NCBI GenBank assembly: GCA_035624785.1
Contig: DASPQV010000041.1
Coordinates: 1-64,000 of the forward strand
Source of the DNA: JAJZNI01 sp035624785
Lineage (GTDB): Bacteria > Chloroflexota > Dormibacteria > Aeolococcales > Aeolococcaceae
DNA length: 64,000 nucleotides
Direction: 5' to 3'
Positions within the stretch are counted from its first letter, which is position 1; each line of letters starts with the position of its first letter. The translations under genes and the position numbers were made by a program. Shown piece after piece: positions 15,998 to 25,067 of the stretch. Below the pieces are notes generated by a model. That model did no database searches. It was not told the DNA's origin and saw nothing but the letters and a program-made list of their open reading frames with translations.

Positions 15998-17440
15998 GTG
16001 AACGCTACGCGCGATAGGTGGGGGAACTTCGTTGGGGGCGAGTACGTCGAGCCCAAGGATGGCGGTTACAGCGAGCTCATCGACCCTGTCACCGGAGAGG
16101 CCTTCACCACCGTTGCCCTGTCCCAGCCGGCCGACGTGGAGCGGGCCTGCACGGCGGCCCAGGCCGCGTTCGAGGTTTGGCGGGACCAGACCCCCTCGGA
16201 GCGGAGCCTGGCCATGCTCCGCTTCGCCGATGCCATGGAGCGGCGGGGCGCGGAGCTGGTGGATCTGGAGTGCCGCAACTGCGGCAAGCCGCGGGGGTTG
16301 ACGACCTCGGAGGAGCTCGGTCCCTGCCTGGACCAGATCCGCTTCTTCGCGGGCGCCTGCCGGCTTCTCGAGGGCCGCGCCGCGGCCGAGTACATGCACG
16401 GCTACACGTCCTTCGTGCGCCGCGAGCCGGTCGGTGTCTGCGCCCAGGTCACCCCCTGGAACTACCCGATGATGATGGCGGTCTGGAAGTTCGCGCCCGC
16501 CATAGCCGCCGGCAACACGGTGGTGTTGAAGCCGGCGCACACCACCCCGCTCAGCAGCCTGCTGATGGCGGAGATCGCCGCCGAGTTCCTGCCCCCGGGG
16601 GTCTTCAACGTGGTCTGCGGCAGCAACCGCGACATCGGCGCCGCTCTTATCGGCCATCCCATCCCGCGCATGGTGTCGATCACCGGCAGCGTTCGCGCCG
16701 GCCGCGAGGTCGCCCTGACCGCGGCCCAGGACATCAAGCGCGTCCACCTCGAGCTCGGTGGCAAGGCCCCGGTGGTCGTCTTCGACGATGTCGACGTGGC
16801 CAAGGCTGCCGCCGGCATCGCCATGGCCGGATACTTCAACGCCGGCCAGGACTGCACCGCCGCCACCCGGGTCCTCGCCGGGCCCAAGGTCTACGGCGAC
16901 TTCGTCGACGCACTGGTGGAGCGGGCCAGGGCCGAGGTGGTGGGCGGCCCCGACGACGAGGGCGTCGACTTCGGACCGCTCAACAGCCAGAACCAGCTGG
17001 CCACCGTGAGCGGCTACCTCGACCGGCTCCCCGGCCACGCCGCGGTTGCCTCGGGCGGCCACCGCATCGGTGAGCGCGGCTTCTTCTACGAGCCCACCGT
17101 CGTCACCGGGGTCGAGCAGTCCGACGAGATCATCCAGGAGGAGGTCTTCGGCCCGGTCATCACCGTGCAGCGGTTCAGCGACGAGGAGCAGGCGGTGGCC
17201 TGGGCCAACGCGGTGGAGTTCGGCCTGGCGTCCTCAGTCTGGACTCGCGATCACGGCCGGGCGATGCGGATGGCCAAGCGGCTGGACTTCGGCTGCGTCT
17301 GGATCAACACCCACATCCCGCTGGTCGCGGAGATGCCTCACGGCGGATTCCGGCATTCCGGGTACGGCAAGGATCTGTCGGTCTACGGCTTCGAGGACTA
17401 CACCCGGATCAAGCATGTGATGACGGCGCTGGACGTCTGA
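15998..17440 (+). CDS. NAD-dependent aldehyde dehydrogenase, probably gamma-aminobutyraldehyde dehydrogenase
   Basis: 480 aa, full ALDH length. Seen: TPWNYPMMMAVWKFAPAIAAGNTVVLKP (cofactor site), SITGSVRAGRE, catalytic Glu in HLELGGKAPVVVF, catalytic Cys in NAGQDCTAATR, and EEVFGPVITV. The stretch GYTSFVRREPVGVCAQVTPWNYP is typical of PatD-type aminobutyraldehyde dehydrogenases, and gabT directly downstream supports it. An aminoadipate-semialdehyde role is the alternative. GTG 15998 has GGGAGG 5 nt upstream; an in-frame GTG at 15974 is less likely. Confidence 0.82.
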   Translation: MNATRDRWGNFVGGEYVEPKDGGYSELIDPVTGEAFTTVALSQPADVERACTAAQAAFEVWRDQTPSERSLAMLRFADAMERRGAELVDLECRNCGKPRGLTTSEELGPCLDQIRFFAGACRLLEGRAAAEYMHGYTSFVRREPVGVCAQVTPWNYPMMMAVWKFAPAIAAGNTVVLKPAHTTPLSSLLMAEIAAEFLPPGVFNVVCGSNRDIGAALIGHPIPRMVSITGSVRAGREVALTAAQDIKRVHLELGGKAPVVVFDDVDVAKAAAGIAMAGYFNAGQDCTAATRVLAGPKVYGDFVDALVERARAEVVGGPDDEGVDFGPLNSQNQLATVSGYLDRLPGHAAVASGGHRIGERGFFYEPTVVTGVEQSDEIIQEEVFGPVITVQRFSDEEQAVAWANAVEFGLASSVWTRDHGRAMRMAKRLDFGCVWINTHIPLVAEMPHGGFRHSGYGKDLSVYGFEDYTRIKHVMTALDV

Positions 17441-17455
17441 GCCGGAGGCTGGACA

Positions 17456-18775
17456 GTGAGCGCCACCCGCGGCGATCCGTCCCCCGGCCGCCGGCTGGTC
17501 ACCGAGATCCCCGGTCCGCGATCCCGTGAGCTGGCCGCCCGCCGTGCCCGCGCGGTTCCCGACGGGGTCGGCACCACCCTGCCGGTCTTCATCTCCCGAG
17601 CCGGTCCCGGAATCCTCGAGGACGTCGACGGCAACCGGCTCATCGACCTCGGCTCCGGGATCGCCGTGACCGGCGCCGGGAACAGCCCTCCCCAGGTGGT
17701 GGACGCCGTCCGTGAGCAGGTCGGGCTCTTCGCCCACACCTGCTTCCAGGTGACCCCCTACGCGGGCTACGTCGAGGTCTGCGAGCGCCTCAACGAGCTG
17801 ACCCCGGGCGGCCACGAGAAGCGCTCGTTCCTGGTCAACTCCGGGGCCGAGGCGGTGGAGAACGCGGTCAAGGTGGCCAGGTACGCCACCGGCCGGCCCG
17901 GGATCGTCGCCTTCGACCACGGCTTCCACGGCCGGACCCTGCTCACCATGAGCCTGACCGGCAAGGTCAACCCCTACAAGCGGGGGTTCGGGCCCTTCGT
18001 CCCCGAGGTGCATCGCGCGCCCTACTCGGATCCCTTCCGCGAGACCGGCCGGCTGGACGAGACCATCACCATGCTGGAGACCACGGTGGGGGTGGAGAGC
18101 ATCGCCGCAGTGCTGGTCGAGCCGATCGCCGGCGAGGGCGGCGTGGTGGTGCCCGAGCGGGGCTGGCTGCCCGGCCTCGCCGAGTGGTGCCGGAGTCAGG
18201 GGATCCTGCTCATCGCCGACGAGGTGCAGACCGGCTTCGGCCGGACCGGCGACTGGTTCGCCTGCGAGCACGAGGGTGTGGTCCCCGACCTGGTGGCGAC
18301 CGCCAAGGCCCTGGGCGGCGGTCTCCCCCTCGGGGGCATCACCGGCCGCGCCGAGGTGATGGGGTCGGTCCACCCCGGCGGGCTGGGGGGGACCTTCGGC
18401 GGCAACCCGGTCGCCTGCGCCGCCGCGCTGGCGGCCATCCGCACCATCGAGACCGAGGGACTGGTGGCCAGGGCCCGCGCCATCGGCGAGAGGACGCTGG
18501 ACCGTCTGCACCGGCTCGCCGCTGATCAGCCGGCGATGGGCAGCGTGCGCGGCCGCGGCGCGATGGTGGGAGTCGAGTTCGTGCGGCCCGGCTCGATGAC
18601 ACCGGATCGAGACATCGCCGGGCGGGTGCTGCGCCGCTGCCACCAGGCCGGTGTGGTGGTGCTCGGCGCCGGGACCTACGGCAACGTGGTTCGCCTGCTG
18701 CCTCCGCTGGTCATCTCGGACGAGCTTCTCGACGAGGGGCTGGCGATCCTCGAGGAGGCGGTGACGGCGGGATGA
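17456..18775 (+). CDS. gabT: 4-aminobutyrate aminotransferase (class III)
   Basis: 439 aa PLP enzyme converting GABA and 2-oxoglutarate to succinate semialdehyde and glutamate. Seen: SFLVNSGAEAVENAVKVARYATGR (PLP phosphate loop), HGFHGRTLLTMSLTGKVNPYKRGFGPF (a GABA-transaminase pattern), IADEVQTGFGRTG, and the Schiff-base lysine in VATAKALGGGLPLGG. GTG start with GGAGG upstream, 15 bp after the aldehyde dehydrogenase. The following permease and SSADH complete a plausible GABA route. Confidence 0.87.
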   Translation: MSATRGDPSPGRRLVTEIPGPRSRELAARRARAVPDGVGTTLPVFISRAGPGILEDVDGNRLIDLGSGIAVTGAGNSPPQVVDAVREQVGLFAHTCFQVTPYAGYVEVCERLNELTPGGHEKRSFLVNSGAEAVENAVKVARYATGRPGIVAFDHGFHGRTLLTMSLTGKVNPYKRGFGPFVPEVHRAPYSDPFRETGRLDETITMLETTVGVESIAAVLVEPIAGEGGVVVPERGWLPGLAEWCRSQGILLIADEVQTGFGRTGDWFACEHEGVVPDLVATAKALGGGLPLGGITGRAEVMGSVHPGGLGGTFGGNPVACAAALAAIRTIETEGLVARARAIGERTLDRLHRLAADQPAMGSVRGRGAMVGVEFVRPGSMTPDRDIAGRVLRRCHQAGVVVLGAGTYGNVVRLLPPLVISDELLDEGLAILEEAVTAG

Positions 18776-18827
18776 GAGCCCTCAGCTTCGCGGAGAGGGC
18801 CGGACCCTGCCGGCCGGGAGGAACCTG

Positions 18828-20405
18828 ATGACTGCAGTAGCGATCGCCGAGAAGCGGGTGGACAAGGGGCTCAAATCCGGGGCCCTCTCGCTGGTCTCCA
18901 ACATCGTGATCGGGGTCGCCTCGACGGCTCCGGCCTACAGCCTGGCGGCCACCCTGGGAGCCATAGCGGCTCTGGTGGGCCTGATCAGCCCCCTGGTGGT
19001 GCTGATCGCCTTCGTCCCCATGCTCTTCGTCTCGATCGGCTACAGCGAGCTCAACAAGGCGGATCCCGACTGCGGCACCACCTTCACCTGGGCCAGCCGG
19101 GCCTTCGCGCCCTGGGCCGGCTGGCTGGGTGGCTGGGGGATCCTCGCCTCCGACATCCTGGTCATGGCCAGCCTCGCTGAGGTGGCGTCGATCTACACCT
19201 TCAACCTCTTCAATGCCAGCAGCATCGCCAATGCCACCAGCGGCCCCCCCTGGGTCCTGCTGCTCGGGCTTGTCTTCATCGGGGTGATGACCTGGGTCTG
19301 CTACCGGGGCATCGAGGTATCGGCCCGGCTCCAGCGGGTGCTGCTCTCCATCGAGGTGATCATGCTCATGGCCTTTGGCCTGGTGGCGCTGATCCGGGTG
19401 CTGACCGGCAACGCGCCGGCCGGTCACATCACCCCGAGTCTCAACTGGTTCAACCCGGGCAGCGTGGACTTCTCGACCCTGATCAGCGGCCTGCTGCTGA
19501 TGCTCTTCATCTACTGGGGCTGGGACACCTCGGTGTCGATCAACGAGGAGACGGCCGACCGCACCCGCAACCCGGGCCGGGCGGCGATCATCTCGACGGT
19601 GCTGCTGCTGGTGATGTACTTCGTGGTCACCCTCGGCGCCCAGTCCTTCGCCGGGGTCGGAACCAAGGGCACCGGCCTGGCCAACCCCAACAACGTCGGT
19701 GACGTCATTTCCGTCCTGGGCACCGCGGTCTTCGGCGCCTCCTGGTTCGGCCAGCTCTGCTTTCACCTGCTCCTGCTCATGGTGCTGAGCTCGGCGGCGG
19801 CCTCGGCCCAGACCACCATCCTGCCCACCGCCCGGACCATGCTGTCGATGGCGGTCTACAAGGGGCTTCCCGATTCCTTCGCCAGGATGCACCCCCGCTA
19901 CTTCACGCCCACCGTCTCCACCCTGGTGATGGGCGGCGTCTCGGCGGCCCTCTATGTGCTGATGAACTACCTGGTGACGGGCGGGCTGGTGATCTCCGAC
20001 GCGGTCACCGCCATCGGCATCTGGATCGCCTTCTACTACGGCCTCACCGGCTTCACCTGCTTCTGGTACTACCGCAAGACCCTGCTGAGCAGCGCCCGCA
20101 ACCTCTTCATGCGCGGCGTCTTCCCGCTCCTCGGCGGACTGATGCTGTACTTCGCCCTGGTGTTTAGCGTCGGTTCCGACTTCAACGCCGACACCGTCAG
20201 CTTCACGACCTGGACGCTCCCCTTCGGGCCGCGCTGGGTGATCGGCGGCGTCTTCCTGATCGCCCTGGTCTCGGCGGTGGTCGGCCTCATCATCATGGTG
20301 GCCTGGTGGATCGCCCGGCCGCCCTTCTTCCGCGGCGAGGTGCTCAACCGGTCCACGCCCACCCTGGTGCCCGAGGAGGGGACGGTTGCTAGGATGAGCT
20401 CATGA
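18828..20405 (+). CDS. APC-family amino acid/amine permease
   Basis: 525 aa with about 12 membrane helices. It has the APC start (SLVSNIVIGVASTAPAYSLAATLGAI, an unwound helix 1) and a helix-6 region IYWGWDTSVSINEETADRTRNPGRA, a sodium-independent APC hallmark with the conserved Glu pair. ATG 18828 has GGGAGG 7 nt upstream. Its stop overlaps the SSADH start (ATGA at 20402). It probably imports the substrate of this operon, such as GABA, putrescine or a related amine. Confidence 0.88.
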   Translation: MTAVAIAEKRVDKGLKSGALSLVSNIVIGVASTAPAYSLAATLGAIAALVGLISPLVVLIAFVPMLFVSIGYSELNKADPDCGTTFTWASRAFAPWAGWLGGWGILASDILVMASLAEVASIYTFNLFNASSIANATSGPPWVLLLGLVFIGVMTWVCYRGIEVSARLQRVLLSIEVIMLMAFGLVALIRVLTGNAPAGHITPSLNWFNPGSVDFSTLISGLLLMLFIYWGWDTSVSINEETADRTRNPGRAAIISTVLLLVMYFVVTLGAQSFAGVGTKGTGLANPNNVGDVISVLGTAVFGASWFGQLCFHLLLLMVLSSAAASAQTTILPTARTMLSMAVYKGLPDSFARMHPRYFTPTVSTLVMGGVSAALYVLMNYLVTGGLVISDAVTAIGIWIAFYYGLTGFTCFWYYRKTLLSSARNLFMRGVFPLLGGLMLYFALVFSVGSDFNADTVSFTTWTLPFGPRWVIGGVFLIALVSAVVGLIIMVAWWIARPPFFRGEVLNRSTPTLVPEEGTVARMSS

Positions 20406-21781
20406 CCGTCACCGTCGATCAGATCGTGACCGTCAACCCCGCCACCGAGGAGGTGATCGCTCACCACCCGGTGATGCCGGAGGCCGAGGTGGACGCCGTG
20501 TTGGAGGCCGTCCACGGGGCGTTCCCGGCCTGGCGCGACCTGCCGATGCGCCGCCGGAGCGAGCTTATGCACGAGGCGGCGGCTGTGCTCCGCCGCCGGC
20601 GCGACGAGCTGGCGGCGCTGATCACCATCGAGATGGGCAAGGTGAGCGGCGAAGCCCGCGCCGAGGTCGAGAAGTGCGCCACCACCTGTGACCATTACGC
20701 CGAGCACGCCGAGGACTACCTGGCCGACCTGGAGGCCCCGTCGGACGCGTCGCGCAGCTTCGTGGCCTTCGAGCCCCTGGGCACCGTGCTCGCGGTGATG
20801 CCCTGGAACTTCCCGTTCTGGCAGGTGATCCGCTTCGCCGCGCCCGCCCTGATGGCGGGCAACACCGGGGTGCTGAAGCACGCCAGCAACACCACCGGGT
20901 CGGCGCTCGCCATCGAGTCGGTGTTCCGGGAAGCCGGGTTCGCTGAGCCGGTGTTCCGCACCCTGGTGCTTCCCGGCCGCCGGGTGGAGGCGCTCATCGA
21001 GGATGCGCGGATCGCCGCCGTGACCCTCACCGGCAGTGACGCCACCGGCTCGCAGGTGGCCGCCGCCGCGGGTCGCTGCCTCAAGAAGACGGTGCTCGAG
21101 CTGGGCGGGTCCGACGCCTTCGTGGTCCTCGACGATGCCGACCTCGAGGCCGCCGCCGCCACCGCGGCTCGCTCCCGCTTCCAGAACTGCGGCCAGAGCT
21201 GCATCGCCGCCAAGCGGTTCATCGTTGTGGAGACGGTGGCCGACAGCTTCGAGGAGGCCCTGGTCGCCGAGGCGGAGCGGTTCCGCACCGGCGATCCCAC
21301 CGAGCCCTCGTCGACCATGGGCCCGCTGGCTCGCGCCGACCTGCGCGAGGAGCTGGAGGGCCAGCTCCGTGACTCGGTGCAGCGCGGTGCCCGCGTGCTT
21401 TCCGGCGGCCGGCGCCTCGACCGGCGGGGATGGTTCTTCCAGCCGACCGTGCTCGCCGGATGCGCTCCGGGGATGCCCGCCTTCGATGAGGAGACCTTCG
21501 GTCCGCTGGCCGCGGTCAGCCGGGTGTCGGGGGAGGACGAGGCCCGGCGGCTGGCCAACCACTCCGCGTTCGGCCTGGGTGGGAACGTGTGGACCCGGGA
21601 CGTGGAGCGAGGCGTCCGATTCGCCCGCAGCCTGGAGACGGGCGGGGTCTTCGTCAACGGCATGACCCACTCCGATCCCCGGCTGCCCTTCGGCGGGGTC
21701 AAGCGCAGCGGCTACGGCCGCGAGCTCCACTCCTTCGGCATCCGCGAGTTCGTCAACGTCAAGACCATCTGGGTGGGCTGA
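20402..21781 (+). CDS. gabD: Succinate-semialdehyde dehydrogenase-type aldehyde dehydrogenase
   Basis: 459 aa. The short SSADH type (Sad/GabD1-like): starts directly VNPATEEVIAHHPVM, cofactor site VMPWNFPFWQVIRFAAPALMAGNTGVLKHA, catalytic Glu in VLELGGSDAFVVLDDADL, catalytic Cys in NCGQSCIAAKRF, and ending LPFGGVKRSGYGRELHSFGIREFVNVKTIW. The product would be succinate. It overlaps the permease stop and closes the operon. The order ALDH-gabT-permease-SSADH converts 4-aminobutyraldehyde or GABA to succinate. Confidence 0.85.
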   Translation: MTVTVDQIVTVNPATEEVIAHHPVMPEAEVDAVLEAVHGAFPAWRDLPMRRRSELMHEAAAVLRRRRDELAALITIEMGKVSGEARAEVEKCATTCDHYAEHAEDYLADLEAPSDASRSFVAFEPLGTVLAVMPWNFPFWQVIRFAAPALMAGNTGVLKHASNTTGSALAIESVFREAGFAEPVFRTLVLPGRRVEALIEDARIAAVTLTGSDATGSQVAAAAGRCLKKTVLELGGSDAFVVLDDADLEAAAATAARSRFQNCGQSCIAAKRFIVVETVADSFEEALVAEAERFRTGDPTEPSSTMGPLARADLREELEGQLRDSVQRGARVLSGGRRLDRRGWFFQPTVLAGCAPGMPAFDEETFGPLAAVSRVSGEDEARRLANHSAFGLGGNVWTRDVERGVRFARSLETGGVFVNGMTHSDPRLPFGGVKRSGYGRELHSFGIREFVNVKTIWVG

Positions 21782-21898
21782 TCCGAACCGCGTCGGCCGG
21801 CGGCCTGATCGCCCTCTCGGATACCCTGGCGCGGGGCAGATCCAGCCCGAGCCGCAACCCATGGCTGGCAATCCAGTCAATGGTGACCTGCTCCATGG

Positions 21899-23281
21899 TC
21901 AGCAACCCGAGGAGGCCAGCAGGACGGCCACCCCGACGGCGTTGATGGTCATGTGCGCGATCACGCCCGGCCACACCGAGCCCGACTTGGCGTAGAGGTA
22001 GGCGAGCAGCAGGCCGCCCAGGAAGACGGGGATGAAGAGCGCCGGCTCCGCCCAAGCGGCGTGGGCCGCCGAGAACAGGATGGCGCTGACGACCACCGCC
22101 AGCCAGAGCGGCAGGCGTCCCTGCAGGTATCGGAAGGTGAAGCCGCGGAAGATGATCTCCTCGGCCACCGGGGCGATGATCGCGACCGCCAGCAGGGTGA
22201 GGCCCCAGGAGCCGCCGTAGCTGCTCCGGATCCCGACGCACTGGTTGGTGCTGCTGGCGGTTGGCAGGATGGCCCTGCTCAGCAGCCCGCCGGCATCCTG
22301 AAGGACCAGGGCGGCGAAACCCATGGGGAGGCCGGCGACCAGCCAGGGCCAGCTGGGCAGCCGCAGGCCCAGCGCGCCCAGCGAGGTGTGGCGCCGCCAC
22401 CGCACCAGCACGGCGATCAGCAGCAGGGTGGCCCCGTAGACGGCGATGTCCTCGCCGAGGGAGAGCGCGATGCCGCCGCCGCTTCCCGCGGTGATGCCCA
22501 GCCCGCGGGCGGTGACCACGGCGACCCAGTTCGCGCCCAGGATGATCGGCAGCAGCAGGATCAGGACCGGGGCGACGTCGGTCCAGCTCCATCGGCTCCG
22601 GGGCGGGGCCGCCTCGGCCGCCGGGCGTGCCTGGGGGTCCAGCGGCGGCGGGAAAGCCGGCCGCGACGGCCACAGAATCCAGCCCTGCGGGCCCGCCAGC
22701 CAGGTCAGGGGGAGGGCTCGAGCCGACAGCACCAGGCTGCTTGCCATGCGGTCCGGCAGGCTGCGCCGACGGCGTTCCGTGAGGGCGATGGCGAAGCCCG
22801 CGCCCAGGGTCACCAGCGACCACCACCAGCCCGCCGAGCGCAGCAGAACCTGGCCCCAGGTCAGCCGGTCGCCGGTCCGAGCATCCACCACCCGGAGGCC
22901 GAGGATGCGCATGGCCAGGGTGGCTCCACGGCGCCAGGCGATGGCCGGGTAGACGAAGGTCCCGCCGACCAGGATGGCCAGGGTGAGCAGCTGGGTCAGC
23001 AGCACGCCCGCCGAGCTCTCGATCTCGGGCGTGATCTCGGCCGCCCCGTGCGCCGCGGTTCGCAGGAGCTCCCCGGCCACCATGAGCCCGACCAGCGTGA
23101 AGATGCCGATGAAGAGCCCGTCGAGGAGGAACGCGGCCAGCCGCCGCCCCAATCCGGCGCTGACCAGCTCCTGGGCCGGAGGCCAGCCGGGAGACCCCGC
23201 CGGTGCCTGGGCGAGCGGTGGGGGCGGCACCAGAGGTGGTGGAGGCGGCAGGGGCGGGGTCAGCGGTCCCTGGAGGCTCAT
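21899..23281 (-). CDS. RDD-domain plus CPBP intramembrane protease
   Basis: 460 aa fusion. After a Pro-rich lead (about 5-35), an RDD domain (about 45-180: GLGRRLAAFLLDGLFIGIFTLVGL ... LAMRILGLRVVDARTG) is followed by a CPBP/Abi membrane domain (about 240-455). The protease motifs are EEIIFRGFTFRYLQ (Glu-Glu and Arg), FSAAHAAW (His) and the late HMTINAVG. CPBP proteases resemble eukaryotic Rce1 and often act in maturation or self-immunity. ATG 23281 overlaps the upstream HAD stop (ATGA), so the two are co-translated. Longer upstream frames are shadows of the HAD gene. Confidence 0.85.
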   Translation of the reverse strand: MSLQGPLTPPLPPPPPLVPPPPLAQAPAGSPGWPPAQELVSAGLGRRLAAFLLDGLFIGIFTLVGLMVAGELLRTAAHGAAEITPEIESSAGVLLTQLLTLAILVGGTFVYPAIAWRRGATLAMRILGLRVVDARTGDRLTWGQVLLRSAGWWWSLVTLGAGFAIALTERRRRSLPDRMASSLVLSARALPLTWLAGPQGWILWPSRPAFPPPLDPQARPAAEAAPPRSRWSWTDVAPVLILLLPIILGANWVAVVTARGLGITAGSGGGIALSLGEDIAVYGATLLLIAVLVRWRRHTSLGALGLRLPSWPWLVAGLPMGFAALVLQDAGGLLSRAILPTASSTNQCVGIRSSYGGSWGLTLLAVAIIAPVAEEIIFRGFTFRYLQGRLPLWLAVVVSAILFSAAHAAWAEPALFIPVFLGGLLLAYLYAKSGSVWPGVIAHMTINAVGVAVLLASSGC

Positions 23282-24102
23282 GAGCCGCTCGGGTATCTCT
23301 CGCCGGGTTGGGGGTTGGGCACCGCGGTCTCGACGCGCGCTGATGTGCCCGGATCGTCCAACGACGCCGGCCCGGCGGCTGGCCTCCGCCGCGGGCTCGC
23401 CAGCCGGACCCAGCCGCCGCGTCGCCGGAAGTGCAACTCGTGCCAGCCGCGGCGCCGTGCCGCCCGCCGCAGCCTCCGATCGGGGTTGACCGCGGTCGGG
23501 TGCCCGACCAGGGAGAGCATGGGCAGGTCGCCGATCCCGTCCCCGTAGGCGTACGAGTGTCCCAGGTCGATGCCGTGGCTCTCCGCCAGGTGCCGCACCG
23601 CCTCCGCCTTGGGGATCCCGTGGCAGAGCGCGACCCTGCCCGTGTAGCGGCCGTCGACGATCTCCGCGTCGGAGGCGACCACGCCGTCGGCACCCAGGAT
23701 GTCGCCGAGCTTGGCGATCAGCTCGTGGGTCGACGCCGATACCAGGAAGACCAGGTGGCCGCGGTGGCGGTGCCACTCCATCAGCCGCTGGGCCTCACCG
23801 TAGACGCGGGGGGCCAGCGCGCTGGGGATGGCCTCGCCCGCGACCCGGCTGAGCGCAGCCGCGTCCATGCCCCGGACCACCTCGCCCATGGCGCGCACCG
23901 CCTGCCGGACCTCCTCCTCGGAGTAGCCGCGTGCGCTGAACTGCAGGCCGCGGACCAGGGCGGTGATGGAGGCTCGGCGCGACACCAGCCCGGCTCGGCG
24001 CAGCGCACCCGCCAGCGCCAGCATCGACGAGCCCCGCACCACCGTCCGGTCGACGTCGAAGAAGGCGGCGACCTTACCGGGCGGCGTCCAGGCGTCTACC
24101 AT
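23278..24102 (-). CDS. HAD-IB family phosphatase (SerB-like)
   Basis: 274 aa. Motif I FFDVDRTVVRGSS (nucleophile Asp), motif II FLVSASTHELIAKL, and motif III/IV HSYAYGDGIGDLPMLSLVGHPTAVNPD are complete, with a helical cap between. HAD-IB members include phosphoserine phosphatase and lysophospholipid phosphatases. The extra C-terminal basic region (RRAARRRGWHELHF) is common in the membrane-lipid branch. ATG 24102 or 24114 is the start; the latter shares bases with the divergent methyltransferase start. The stop overlaps the CPBP start. Confidence 0.85.
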   Translation of the reverse strand: MVDAWTPPGKVAAFFDVDRTVVRGSSMLALAGALRRAGLVSRRASITALVRGLQFSARGYSEEEVRQAVRAMGEVVRGMDAAALSRVAGEAIPSALAPRVYGEAQRLMEWHRHRGHLVFLVSASTHELIAKLGDILGADGVVASDAEIVDGRYTGRVALCHGIPKAEAVRHLAESHGIDLGHSYAYGDGIGDLPMLSLVGHPTAVNPDRRLRRAARRRGWHELHFRRRGGWVRLASPRRRPAAGPASLDDPGTSARVETAVPNPQPGERYPSGS

Positions 24103-24112
24103 CCAACCGCCC

Positions 24113-25006
24113 ATGCAAGCACGAAACCCGAATTCACTGCCCACCGCAGCCCACCTTGTGGATGAGGGGCGCCGCTCCCTCCGCGAATCCCCAGCCATCG
24201 ACCACTGGCATTCCGCGATCGCCCGCGAGGACGCGGAGGATCTGCTCGCCCTCGCCCTGGGCATCGACGTCGAAGCCCTCGACCCCAAGGCGCGGATCCC
24301 GGCGCGAGTCGAGCGGCGTTACCGCGCTCACCTGGAGCGTCGTGCCGGGGGAGAGCCGGTCGCCCTCATCCGCGGCTGGGTGGAGTTCGCCGGGCTGAGG
24401 CTGGCGGTCCGACCCGGCGTCTTCGTTCCCCGGGGTTCCACGGAGACGCTGGCCCGGCAGGGTGTCGTGGCCATGGGACGGCGCCTCCCGGCCGTCGCCG
24501 TGGACCTCGCCTGCGGCGCCGGTCCGGTGGCCTGCGCGATCGGCAGGGCACGGCCGACCGCCGAAGTCTGGGGGCTGGACATCGATGCCGCCGCCGTCTC
24601 CCTGGCCCGGGCCAATGCCCGGCGCCACGACCTCGCCAACGTCCACTTCCGGATCTCGGACCTGCTCTCCCAGGCTCCGGCCCGGCTGCGCGGCCAGGTC
24701 TCGGTCTTCACCATCCACCCGCCCTACGTTGCCCGGGCCGCGGTCCGGGGCCTGCCCCGGGAGATCCGGGGCTTCGAGCCGCGCCACACCCTCACCGACG
24801 GCTCGGCGGACGGCCTCGGCCTGGTGCGGGCGCTGCTCGGCCAGGCCCCGGAATGGCTGCGTCCCGGAGGTTCGACGCTGGTTGAGGTGGCTCCTTACCT
24901 GAGCCGGTCCGTGCAGGCCCTGATGCGGCGGGCGGGGCTCCAGGTGAGCGTGGCTGCGGATCCCAGTGGCCTGACCCGGGTGGTCCGGGGGCGGTGGCCC
25001 GGCTGA
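24113..25006 (+). CDS. PrmC/HemK-like methyltransferase with altered NPPY motif
   Basis: 297 aa. The SAM-binding site is VDLACGAGPVACAIG (130-144), with acidic VWGLDID after strand 2, in the PrmC/HemK arrangement (FAGLRLAVRPGVFVPRGSTETL before it). PrmC normally reads PRPETE and NPPY; here they are PRGSTE and HPPY (202-205). The NPPY Asn contacts the glutamine amide, so methylation of release factors is doubtful. ATG 24113 overlaps the divergent HAD start region and there is no ribosome site, so it may be leaderless; GTG 24158 is an alternative. Confidence 0.8.
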   Translation: MQARNPNSLPTAAHLVDEGRRSLRESPAIDHWHSAIAREDAEDLLALALGIDVEALDPKARIPARVERRYRAHLERRAGGEPVALIRGWVEFAGLRLAVRPGVFVPRGSTETLARQGVVAMGRRLPAVAVDLACGAGPVACAIGRARPTAEVWGLDIDAAAVSLARANARRHDLANVHFRISDLLSQAPARLRGQVSVFTIHPPYVARAAVRGLPREIRGFEPRHTLTDGSADGLGLVRALLGQAPEWLRPGGSTLVEVAPYLSRSVQALMRRAGLQVSVAADPSGLTRVVRGRWPG

Positions 25007-25010
25007 CACT

Positions 25011-25024
25011 CCCCGTGCACGGGG
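25011..25024. repeat. Perfect 14-bp palindrome
   Basis: CCCCGTGCACGGGG, 5 bp after the methyltransferase stop, flanked by GCTGA (25002-25006) and TCAGC (25026-25030). It probably works with the larger hairpin at 25032 in ending the two converging transcripts. Confidence 0.45.
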
Positions 25025-25031
25025 CTCAGCG

Positions 25032-25064
25032 CGCCGTGCGGGCGGGGGCCTGGCCCGCGCGGCG
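25032..25064. terminator. Bidirectional hairpin between converging genes
   Basis: A 12-bp stem: CGCCGTGCGGGC (25032-25043), a 9-nt loop, GCCCGCGCGGCG (25053-25064), with one U-G pair. It fills the gap between the methyltransferase and the Pro-rich protein, which end toward each other. No T-run. Confidence 0.55.
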
Positions 25065-25067
25065 AGC

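Noticed and set aside
23281..23693. N-terminal extensions of the CPBP protease frame into the HAD gene
   Set aside because: They are antisense-like low-complexity Arg/Pro shadows of the HAD gene; the ATG at 23281 overlaps the HAD stop.
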